Source: Exophiala sp. HKRS030 (Eukaryota > Ascomycota > Eurotiomycetes > Chaetothyriales > Herpotrichiellaceae). From it: a stretch of DNA of 64,000 nucleotides. The notes below the pieces were generated by a model. That model ran no database searches. It had not been told where the DNA came from and saw only the letters and a list, made by a program, of their open reading frames with translations. How positions within the stretch are numbered: position 1 is the stretch's first letter; each line of letters begins with the position of its first letter. Below are positions 54,303 through 64,000 of the stretch, piece after piece. Location of the stretch: positions 496,001 to 560,000 of the forward strand of contig JAHWDD010000012.1 of assembly GCA_023897205.1 (NCBI GenBank). Reading direction: 5' to 3'. Both the position numbers and the translations under genes were made by a program.

Positions 54303-57300
54303 TCACTCCAGGCGGTTCTTCTTTACTGGTTTGGCCTCTAGAAAAACAACATCCGAAGTGGAAGACACGTTCCCATCACTCTTCTCGTCTTCTTCGTCCA
54401 GAACGATTGCCCGTTTGTGTCGTCGAGGTGCGATGTTTGGAACGGTAACGCTCAATCCAAGCTGCACAGAGGTCTGGCTCTCTTTGTTGCGCGTGGAAGC
54501 AGGAGGGCCTGCTCCCCGACCCAAAGTCGCTCTCCAGCATTTGCCAACCACTCGACCTAACATCGCCCCCAATGAATAGGGGACCCCATTCCCGAGGACC
54601 CCATATTGTTGAGCGACTGTCCCGATCAACAAGAAATTCTTGGGGAGATCCATAGCCCGCATCGCCTCTCGAAGTGAAATCGTTCGATGTTCAAAGGGGT
54701 GCATCATTTCTCCATTCGCCGAACTGTCGGGCGCAATTTTGGTGCAAATGGTTGGAAACGGCTTGTCTGGGTCGATCCTTCTGTAGCGACTGGAGTTTTT
54801 GGCTTGGTGGTTGTCGTTGAGAGTTCGAAACCACTTGTTCTGTGAGGGCGTCAAATGGCCATGGTAATAGGCTTTACTCAGAGACATTCCACTCGGGCTC
54901 GTCGGGATACGTTGAACGACATTCCTTAAGCTGACTTCGTCCTGTAGGGACACTTTGAGTCGAGAGATTGGAACGTGGTATGGATCCAGGATGTTGATAG
55001 TGACATCATCATGAACCGGTGGTAGATCAGCCATGGTCACCGCGCACGCTCTCGGGTCTGAGGTCTCGTCTATTGATACTGGCAGAACCGCCCCCGGTGC
55101 AGCAGCGATGATAATGAGTCGCTTCCGCTTTGATGCCCCACCGAATTTGGCTACCTCGCAAACCTTTGTGCGAACCTGATACCCTAGTGCCACCAGGTGA
55201 CATACGGCTTGCTTGCCTTCATTGGGACTTCTGTTCTCCATCATTCTGGGGAGGTTCTCAATAATCGCATAAGCAGGCATGAATGTCTCAATCCACGACA
55301 GTGTCGTGGCAAGCAGTGAGCAATTTCTCAGAGAACCTTCTGAGTCAGGATGTCTGTTCAGACCGCTAAATCCTTGACAGGGACAGCCGGCAATGAGGCA
55401 ATCCATGTGTTTGATAGGCTCGTCCCCTGTTAGGATTCTTCGGAGTACCGCATTCACAGAGTCAAGTTTGTATTGGGTCTCCGTCGAGTGGTGATAATTT
55501 GCTTGATGATTTAGCATAGCCATCTCGCTATGCTCAATGGCGGTGTCGATCTCTGCATAGCCAGAACATGTGAAGCCGTGATCCCACAGACCACCGCCTG
55601 CGAATAAACTGAGTACCTTCATCTTCGGGCATTCGATATTGTTCTGGACTGGATGTAGCCGTGATGGCGCAATTTTCTTATTTATCCGGCTTTGACAATG
55701 ACACACAAGCTCGTCCTCGATGGCGGTGATGAAACACTCTTCTTTTTCACGATACAGAGTATGAATAAACAGTTTCGCATCCTCACTCTCCTTCGCGTGA
55801 TCTGTAAAGGCACTGACATTAACTGTCCTGACAACATTTGCGACTGGAATTTCTTCGCAGTTACATTCATCGGTAAAACTAATCTTGATTAGTTCTGCTA
55901 TCTACATCAAGAAGATTACTCACAATAGTTCATTACCAATAGGGTATTCAGTGCGATCTTTCTGAGAGCCACAGAGCGTACTTGACGGTAAAACTGCCCA
56001 TATCACCTTGATTGTCTTGGACAAGTTCGATGTCCATCGAACGAATGCATAGCGCAACTCACATTGTTGGGTGTTTCCCAGTTGGATGATGACAAGTTTG
56101 CCTTTGAGGTCATTAAGTGGCAGTACAATATGATGGCCTGGTCTTGTTTCCTCGAGGATATAGGCGGCTTTGGAGATTCGGTCGCCGCTGAAATTGTCAT
56201 TCTGACGATAGGAAAACTTTTGGGGAAACTTCCACTCACGGACCCTTTGGTGTCTATAGGCTCTGACGTCTGGACAAGGCTCAACAACCTGTAGTAACTG
56301 TAATCCTTGCCAGCGTGGAAAGACCCTAAGAAATTGGGCGCCGACATTGGGAGTGACGATACTCTTTTCTGATTTGGACTGGTTTCGCTTGTCATCACGA
56401 CAGTCAAACAGCCCGAGGTCTTTCCACAGTGGATGTTTTGATACAACGTCGGGGTCACTGTGGAGACAATAGAAAGTGTTCCATAAGAAGAAGCGGTGCT
56501 GGCATAGCCAAGGTCGGAGATCCTCCTTCTTGCCACACTGAGCATGCCACGAAGATACAGTGTCGCCGTGTTGACGACTTAGCCATCGCCAGAAGGCTTT
56601 CTCGAAATCCCCTAGTCTTACACCATTGTCGCTGCTTTTGAGGAAGTCGAGAACGTGCTTGCTGAGATCAGAGACCCACAGAAAGTCTCTCCAATATTCT
56701 CTGTATCCTGGAACTGGCTTACGAAGTCGATACCAGTACTTCTTCTGCGCGGAGATAGAAGTATTGATCCAGATGTCATATTCTGTGGTGGAAGTTTCTA
56801 GCTTCTCAAGCTGCCCAAATGACACAGCAGATATCTCGGCGCATCTTATATGTCGACGGATGCCGTTGTGTACCAGAGTTCCATCCACTAAGAAGACCTC
56901 GGTTTTGCAAGAGGTCTGCACCGTCACTAAGTTTTCATACTGTCCTTTGAACCCGGATGGCTGTTCCGGAGAACGGTAGACGTAGAAATCTTCTAAATAA
57001 AACTCATCAAAGTCACCGTCGTCGTCATTCATCCTGTTTTGTTTGTCTATTGTGATCAACTCACTCAAAGCATCATCCTCCGGTGTGCATGGCGGCAGAC
57101 TGCTCCAAGTTGAGAATTTTCGAGGGTACAGAAGGGCCAGGTCCTCAGGACTCTCAAGTTGGTAAAGTTCGTCCGCAAGTGCCTCACACAGTCCTTCAAG
57201 CGTATCATCTGAAGAGTCGGTCGACCTTGTGTCTCCCCCGTTGTACGTTTTCGCTGATTGCGACCGAGTGAGAGGCCCCAATATCTCGTCATCTGACAAA

Positions 57301-57446
57301 TTCGACTCTGGTGAGAAATCCTTCAAAGTCGCTGTGAGGCTAGACTGAGTTTGTTCATCGGCGAGGATCTTCTCGTCATCGCTGTCCGAGATCTCAATCA
57401 CTTCCGCATCTTCAACATCGGAAAAGAAGGAATGCAAAGGTGGCAT
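54303..57446 (-). CDS. dim-2: DIM-2-like cytosine-5 DNA methyltransferase (two exons)
   Basis: Exons are 55924-57446 and 54303-55878. The 45-nt GTGAGT...TAG intron has CTAAT upstream of the acceptor, giving 1032 aa. DIM-2 is the DNMT1-related enzyme that methylates cytosines in RIP-mutated, H3K9-methylated DNA in Neurospora. The N-terminal part has acidic stretches (DVEDAEVIEISDSDDE) and a replication-foci-type segment (DIWINTS...YWYRLRKPVPGYREYW). A BAH-like region spans the intron (EYPIGNELF|FTDECNCEEIPVANVVRTVNV). The methyltransferase domain begins near 594 with motif I LSLFAGGG, catalytic Cys675 in GCPCQGFSGLN followed by DSEGSLRNCS (a DIM-2 hallmark), ENLPRM (Glu715), SKRKRLII and GVLGNGVPYSLG. 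The usual Asp at the start of motif I is Ser. It is shorter than Neurospora DIM-2 (about 1450 aa). RID-type identity seems less likely. Confidence 0.9.
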
Positions 57447-58521
57447 CTTGAGCGCAGAAGGAATTCAGGTCTAGCAAGGGCCTTTTCGCTGAGGAAAGTT
57501 GTCGAATACCAAGATTGGAAGGAAGGGAATGACTAAAGTCGGTGAGGATTCATTTCCAGGTGAGGTCTCGGAAAAGGCGGTCAGATCCATACTGCCTCAC
57601 CACAATCTGCCCGCGATGGCGGTGACTGGCAGGGAGGAATGCGCGGCATTGAATATGCAGACCAGATGTCCATGGCATAGTGCATGCTTCAGGCAATTGC
57701 ACCGCAAAATATTCTTCTAGCCTGGAAGGGCGCAAGGACGTAACAAGGACAGCAGCAAGTCAACAAGGAACTTGGTGTTGAATGGCATGGAAGCTGTACA
57801 ACGATTGGATGCAGTCAGAGATCATGGGGCACTGTTATCGCAAAGAAGAAAGGTATATAGGACATGGATTGATGTTTGCAGAGGTGGAAGAGATATAAAG
57901 AACTCAGAGACCTTATATGGCTCTCCATCTAGCACAGGCATATGCTCGCGGCCTGTACGTAGTTGGTGAAGTGAGAGATGAGGCTGCAGTCATATGTTTG
58001 GCGAGAACAACGGTAAAGGAGATCATTATGTCAAAGGGCAAGTACAAGCTGATGACGGCAAGTCCGTGATATGTAAGTGACTGCTGAGTACGGACAGTCA
58101 AAACATCAGTGAACTTTTGAGGCATGTGTGAGGATATTAGGGCATCCGGCCGATATGAGAGATGGAGGCACTCTGAGGCTTGCCCAAGGCTGGGCTGCCC
58201 GGGAATAAAAGGCATTTTGTCTGACCAACAGCAAGCTGAGTAACATAGTGATATTCAAAAACTGCCCTGGAGATAACTCAACGTTCATTTTAGATAAAGT
58301 ATGAGATTCAGGTAATGGTATAGAAAAGTTGGTGTTTACGGTATGTTTTTTGCTGGTGAGGCTAGACTCCACGGCTAAAGTTCGGCAGTAAATGCCAAGA
58401 CTTCAGTCTTGGCTTTGTGTGCACAAGTTGAATTTGCTTGCGACTCACGACTCTTCAGATCCTCAACAGCCCGCTCAAATTCCACATCGATTGCAAGCCA
58501 TTTCAGACAACAACCGCAATC
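57447..58521. promoter_or_regulatory. Divergent promoter, DNA methyltransferase/RPS19
   Basis: About 1.1 kb between divergent start codons. The ribosomal-protein side (58.39-58.52 kb) is the likely leader of RPS19. Short frames elsewhere have no support. Confidence 0.4.
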
Positions 58522-59267
58522 ATGGGTGGAGTTACCGTACGCGATGTCGATGTAAGTTCGCCCACTACAAATTCACGAACGCCGAAGCCCTCGAAGCAAA
58601 GTGAAAGAGCCTGGAAAACATGCGAAGACATAAAAGGAACAACTCGCGGCACTTGGGGAAATGAGAAATGAGAAACACCGCTGACTAGATGTTGTCCAGG
58701 CGCACAAATTCATCAACGCCTATGCCGATTTCTTGAAGAGACAGGGAAAGCTCCAAATACCTGGTGAGATATGGCCCTGATCAGTTTTTTCGCCAAAGAT
58801 TCCATGCGGCTTGGACACAATGGTTCTTTCTTTGCCGATGGAAAATATTCTGGTAAACTCTTCGCAAACCCAATACTGACATCCATGGCTATACAGGTTG
58901 GGTTGATACCGTCAAGACCTCACACTCCAACGAACTTCCTCCCCAGTCCGCCGATTGGTTCTACGTCCGAGCTGCCGCTGTGGCCCGACATGTCTATCTC
59001 CGAAAGTCTGTTGGTGTTGGTCGCCTGCGAAAGGTTCACGGAAGCACAAAGAACCGTGGCTCAAGACCTTCACACCACGTCGATGCCTCGGGATCCGTCG
59101 ACCGAAAAGTCATGCAATCCCTGGAGAAGCTAGGAATCTTGGAGAAGGTTGACGAGGATGACGAAGGCTCGAGCGGAAAGGGTGGCCGAAGAATCACGCA
59201 GGCCGGTATGCGAGATCTGGACCGTATTGCTCAAACCGCAGTTGAGGGTGATGAGGATGAGGAATAA
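58522..59267 (+). CDS. RPS19: 40S ribosomal protein S19 (eS19), three exons
   Basis: Exons are 58522-58551, 58700-58763 and 58897-59267; the introns of 148 and 133 nt are the longest I mapped, apart from one of 134 nt in RBD2. The product is 154 aa, close to the family's usual 145-155. eS19 sits in the head of the small ribosomal subunit and is needed for maturation of 18S rRNA precursors. Visible are MGGVTVRDVDAHKFINAYADFLKRQGKLQIPGW, the strongly conserved DWFYVRAAAVARHVYLR, SVGVGRLRKVHGS, NRGSRPSHHVDASGSVDRK and GGRRITQAGMRDLDRIA. Concentration of introns near the start of the gene is typical of fungal ribosomal-protein genes. The acidic tail GDEDEE is an addition seen in filamentous fungi. 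Confidence 0.97.
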
Positions 59268-60573
59268 ATGTGAAGTCCAAAAGCGGCGTCGAGGGGTGCA
59301 TACGGAAATGCTATTCCATTTCTCTGCCTCAACGGCAGACGGATGGTGACAACAAGAGTCACCAAAAAGCTTTTTACGAAGCAGAGAGCATTCTTGCACG
59401 GGCGGGTCAATGCGTCATCTGGCTAGCTGTTGCAAGGTCTATCGGCATGATTCAGGCAGATGAGGCTCAATGAAACTACTTCAATGTTGTAACAACGCGC
59501 GCTCATTTTGAATTCCCTGTTCTTACGTTGGCTGCCTGTCTCCTTCAATCCTAGCTCGGGAAGTCAAGCCGACAGAGATGGGCTTGTCTCTTGGAAAATT
59601 AGCAGAGCATACAGTCTCAATGTAGACTATGTTATACATGACGACGATCTCTTCCCACGGATCGATGGTGTGCATTCGTAGGATAAATCCAGCCGTAGTG
59701 TGTCGGACATGGTCCATTCGAAATTACCTAAGCAATGTAGAGCTATACGAAGTACGGATTTTATTCTCGGCATCCGGGGAAACAGATTTTCCTCTCTCCC
59801 GTTATAGTTGTGCACGATTCGAGGCAACGAGCAAACCCTGGATGTTGTTGTCTTTTCGATGCTGCTATCGAGTACATTCATTACTTAAGACCATCCTGAT
59901 AAATTGCCTATCGCGTCATGAGGAACATGCCCATTGTAGCCAAGCCGGCAATAATGCCGTCTTTCGCTGCCAATATGGGTTCTCAAGGCAATTCTGCACA
60001 GCCTCATCAGCCGTACTGGAACCCCCCAAAACCTCGAGTGGTAAGGCGTATTGTACACAGTCTCTCCATGGAATATGAAAAGGCAACCTTTGATGCTCAC
60101 ATGATACACGGGACGCTCTTGTATTTCTAGCTAAAATGACATCGCCCAGTATGAGCCGCGTTTGCAAGCACGCCGTCCCTATCCTGCCATGTGCACCAAC
60201 TCCACCAAGAGTCACTCTCAACGATCAGAAACACCGTCATATAGTCTGATGCGCCTTACGGTCTATACAAGATTTAAGTTATCCACTCTGGCTCCTTTCG
60301 CAAGATAATGATTCGGCAGTCGGCTGGTGCCAGGCCCAAATATGCCTGTAGAGTACCGACCTGACACAGCCTTCACGTCACAGCCTGAGAAGTGCTTCTG
60401 ACATACATTCATGAGTATCTACCCCAATGCTGCCGCGATGTCTTCTGTTTTTCCTCTTGTAATGTCTGCTACTCCAACTTTCAGGACATTCTCTTGCACC
60501 AATACTTGCATATCGTAGCAAGACTAAGGCTCGAGAAAACACGAACGAGTGTGAAGAGCAAGCAATATTCGGG
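59268..60573. other. Intergenic, no gene recognised
   Basis: Between RPS19 and the RBR ligase, both plus strand. Short frames near 59.6-60.1 kb on both strands lack motifs. It probably contains the ligase promoter and possibly an unseen 5' exon. Confidence 0.45.
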
Positions 60574-63500
60574 ATGGGGCCACTAGGACTTCAGACTTAT
60601 GAAGAGGGGACTCCACGGCCCCTACCACAAGAGCTTCAACTATACCACGATTATGAATCTTTGCCTTCTAGGCTTAGAGATATATTGACCTGGTCGCTCG
60701 ATACAACCCACAGTCCGACGAAACGCACACCCTCAAACTCCAGCATAGCCGCAGAAGAAATCTTGAAGGGCTCAAAGACACATTCCGAAGAGCACACGCA
60801 AACAAATCAGTTGGGAGCAGAATGCTCAACTACCACAGCAGTTTCTTCACAGAACAAGAACGACAAACGTCTGCCAGATAGTCGGAGCAGCAAGTCAATA
60901 CCCACTTTCCGAAGACTCCAGAATGTCAGCAAACGCCCATTCATCCGAGAAAATGGCATGCACGGTATCCTGGAATCTACAAGAGACCTTCTCACAGCCT
61001 TCAAGCAGAAAGCGGAGAAAACAGGGCCGCCACGCTCGAAGTCAGAGACCATTCTAGTACACAACCCCAGCTTTTTTGAATGTACGAGTTGTTTTGAAGA
61101 ATTTCCTCAGGCGGAGACTGCCAAACTTCCCTGCAGTCACTCTTACTGCAAAGCATGTTTGGCCACTCTGGTCATGACAGCGCTTCAAAACGAGACGAAC
61201 TACCCACCTAAATGCTGCCTAAGCGAGATTCCTCTTTTAACAGCTCTGTATCCCCTTGATACGAAACAGCGGGAAATATACAAAGAAAAGGCTGCTGAAT
61301 ACTCAATCCCGGCCCAGGAACGATGGTATTGTCCGAACGCTCGGTGTTCGAAATGGATCCCACCCGCAAAGCTTCAGCGCATTCGCCATCTCAACCAGAA
61401 GTGTCCCCACTGCTCCAGCAAGATTTGCAGCGTCTGCAGAGGTCCTGCGCATAGCAGGTCGGTTGATTGTCCTCAGGACTTCGGGTTGGAGGCCACAATA
61501 TCTCTTGCCGAGCTTGAGGGCTGGAGGCGTTGTTACAGATGTCGGGCTTTGGTTGAGGTATGTTTCCTTTGTCCAACCGCAAACTTGCTGACTGTTTTCC
61601 TTAGCGGGCTTCTGGATGTCGCCACATGACCTGCAAATGTGGCTCTCAGTTTTGCTATGTGTGCGGAGCAAAGTGGCGAACCTGTCACTGTACTGAAGTC
61701 GATGAAGCCAACCGGCAGGCAGCTCTCAGACGACGAAGACGAGACAGACAGACAGTAGTTGATACAGAGGCGGAGGAACTTGCTCGAGCCATCGCTGAAG
61801 TGGAAGCTCTACAACATCGTGAAGCAGAAGATAGACAAAGGGCTCAAGCACAACAGGAAGCCGAAAGAAGACGGGAGGAGGCTGAGCTCGCAAGGCTGGA
61901 GGAGGAGCGAGTGCAAGAGGAAGCTGCCAGGAGACTGGAAGAAGAACGACTTGAGCGTGAGTACCGGCTGGCTCTCCGAGAATCCGTCACAGAGGCTTGC
62001 AACGCAATGCAATCTGCCTTGGTCAACATCATTCAGACCCAAAAGCAAACTCTCGACAGCCGCCATATGCGAGCCAAAGGTGCCTACCTGGGAGAACGTG
62101 ATTGCGCTTTGGCAAAGCAAATGGATGAAGGCGAGGAGCTCCAAGCTAAGCTGAAATCAAACATCGATCGAAGGACCGCTCTTATCCACCACAAACACAG
62201 GTCTGATCTGGATGTGTTTACTTCTGAGCAGGACGAATTTGAAGACGACTTGTTCTTGGAGATAAGAATGCACCTCCATGGAAAATCCGACAAAGAAGCG
62301 CGAGAGCGTCGTCTGCATGAGAAATTTAAGAATCAACGTAACGAGAAGCTACAAGACCTCCTCAAGAAACATGAGATGGAGATAAAGTCTTTGACACTCA
62401 GCGTTTCCACAGAGCTTGATGTGTTGAAACGGGCCAGTGACGACAAAATTACCACAATCACGACCAAATACGCCAATTATTTAGAAGCACATAGGACAAC
62501 CGTGGCATCAGACCTTGCCTGGTTTCGACTCATATCCGAAAGGCGACATAACATGGTGTCCTCTCATGCCCGCCTTCTGCTTGCGGCTGTCGATGCTGAC
62601 GAGGAGCCCCTCGGACTTACTGAAGAGCAAGCCGCGGCTATCGGGCCTTTTCCCACTGGACACACAGACCCACGGCAGCAAGATGATCATCTGGTGCCGT
62701 CACCTGCTTCGAGTACCTCTCTTACGCCCACACCATCGATTGTCGAACTCGCTGCAACGTCGAATCGATTGCTGTCTACCTTGGAGCCCCAACTCGCACC
62801 AAGCATCGACGCCGGTAGCACCGTGGATGCGTCTTCAAACCAGCTTCTAATGAACAGTGCCGAAGTATGGATAGCAGGAGGAGACCATACATCAGCTCGC
62901 ACCTCGCGGACAGCTGAGGAGAACCAATTTCCGTCGGAAGCTGGGCCATCTATTCGAAGACGTGTCATGGTCGGACATGCTCGAAAGCCTAGACGGCCAT
63001 CTTCGGGTCCTCGATTCAGACCTAGCTCCTCGTCGGCCGCCAGCATTCCACCCGTACCAGAGGTGCCAACCATGTATCTCGGAGAGAACGAGTTGCATGT
63101 CAAGATGCCCGGCGCCTATCCTGTCTCGCAGAAGACTTCCAATCATGGGGAGGCCAGTGGCAGCCCGGCACAGGCTCCATCCAGGCAGCACGTATACCAG
63201 CGATACTCTTGGAGTGAGAGCAACCCTTCGGTCACAGAGTCCACAGCGTCTTTGTCCATAGTATCAGACTACTCGACGTCGCCAAGCAGCGTCGGTAGCT
63301 TGCCAATACAAGCACCGGTCACAGATGCTGCTGAGCCGCCTCCTCATCGGTCTTTGTCACCTTCGGCACTACCTGCGACACCTTTTCCGACTTCACCTGC
63401 GGCCTCTTCCCGCGAACAGCATCGGCATGCTAAGGGAATCTCCTCCTTTGACGACCTGCGGATGGCAGTGAAAGGCAGTGGTGACGGCAAGGGCAAGGGC

Positions 63501-63581
63501 AAGGGCAAGAAACCCAAATATACCGAAGAAGAGGTTAGAGAGCGGATGAAAAGGGCTGTGGGGGATGCGTTTGGGGCTTGA
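60574..63581 (+). CDS. RBR-type E3 ubiquitin ligase with coiled coil (two exons)
   Basis: Exons are 60574-61557 and 61605-63581. The 47-nt GTATGT...TAG intron is in phase 0 inside RING2, giving 986 aa. RBR ligases pass ubiquitin from E2 to a cysteine of RING2 and then to the target. RING1 starts at CTSCFEEFPQ with PCSHSYCKACL; the IBR has WYCPNARCSKWIP, CPHCSSKICSVC; RING2 is CYRCRALVERASGCRHMTCKCGSQFCYVCG, with Cys333 in GC-RHM as the acceptor position. A long Glu/Arg/Ala coiled coil follows (about 360-440), then a second helical region (about 440-620), then Ser/Pro-rich disorder and a KGKGKGKKPKY basic patch near the end. The first 150 residues are also disordered. The start at 60574 is the first ATG in frame; an upstream exon is possible. 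The substrate is unknown. Confidence 0.92.
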
Positions 63582-64000
63582 AGCAACAGAAAGGAAGAAG
63601 TACACCGGGAGTACGGCAAGAGTCGATTGTTTCTAGATGGCATTCGTTCCAGTTTCGTCCGCCCTACACCAAGAATATACTGTACAGAGTACTTTGTATA
63701 CGTATTGTATCGTGTGACAATGCTACGACATCTCACAATCCAAAACTCGATATCAGTACTTCGCAACATGTCGCCGTGCTTCTTTTCCATCGACACTTTG
63801 CCCTCCTTCCTCTTACTCACTCTGATGACCGTCCAACGGAACGCGGCCCAAAAGGTCTGAATGGCGAGGGCGGGCGTGCGAGTTGAAAGATTGGCTTTCT
63901 CCCGTCGAGTAACCAAAGCTAGCAGGCCGTGTTCGAGACCGAATGCAGTAAAAATATACCCCAGACGGCCTTCTCCGTGACTCGAACGGCCCTGGTGCTA
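63582..64000. other. Right edge, non-coding
   Basis: 3' region of the RBR ligase. No gene is recognised; an imperfect inverted repeat (GGCCGTGTTCGAG at 63925-63937, CTCGAACGGCC at 63981-63991) lies at the edge. Confidence 0.4.

Noticed and set aside
63925..63991. Possible tRNA or hairpin at the right edge (TTCGAG/CTCGAA arms)
   Set aside because: The arms form an imperfect inverted repeat, but no anticodon arm, acceptor stem or correct T-loop can be built.

Overview
This is nuclear DNA from a filamentous ascomycete (Pezizomycotina). The genes are interrupted by short GT-AG introns: I placed 24, of 45 to 148 nt, with donors such as GTAAGT, GTGAGT and GTATGT. Some intron ends carry a CTAAC/CTAAT-like branch site. 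The gene content includes several markers of this group: the circadian clock protein FREQUENCY (FRQ), a DIM-2-type DNA methyltransferase, an esterase-NACHT-WD40 NLR and a QDR-type MFS transporter. FRQ argues against yeasts, basidiomycetes and aspergilli. I cannot fix the class or genus from sequence alone. There is no rRNA, tRNA, CRISPR array, organellar gene or intact transposon that I can support.

Layout. 0-9 kb: a GNAT acetyltransferase (-), a small charged protein of unknown function (-), a gene-empty stretch and an ATG22-type vacuolar amino-acid effluxer (-). 9-16.3 kb: a 2 kb divergent promoter, then frq (+) and mitochondrial succinyl-CoA:3-oxoacid CoA-transferase (+). 17.4-23.7 kb: a PB1/UBA protein (-) and an IQGAP-related RasGAP (-). 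23.7-27.4 kb: gene-empty. 27.4-39.7 kb: GH18 chitinase (-) divergent from a ketopantoate-reductase-family enzyme (+), then GAA1 (-), an MFS drug:H+ antiporter (-) and the NLR (-). 41-46.8 kb: fructosamine-kinase-like protein (+), RBD2 rhomboid (-) and YTP1-like membrane protein (-). 46.8-51.9 kb: a second, larger gene-empty block. 51.9-63.6 kb: cytochrome P450 (+), DIM-2-like methyltransferase (-), ribosomal protein S19 (+) and a long RBR-type E3 ubiquitin ligase (+).

The 19 genes are mostly independent housekeeping or regulatory loci; nothing here looks like an operon or a complete biosynthetic cluster. Loose themes are autophagy and ubiquitin (ATG22, PB1/UBA protein, RBR ligase), membrane proteostasis and GPI anchoring (RBD2, GAA1), and genome/self surveillance (DIM-2, NLR).

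The most distinctive non-genic signal is a 9-bp word, TACGGAGTA/TACTCCGTA. By hand I count 16 exact copies where about 0.5 is expected by chance. None is in a coding exon, and most sit in the gene-empty blocks. The most interesting genes are frq, whose intron layout could switch between long and short isoforms, and the NLR, whose first exon seems to be missing from the simple reading frame.
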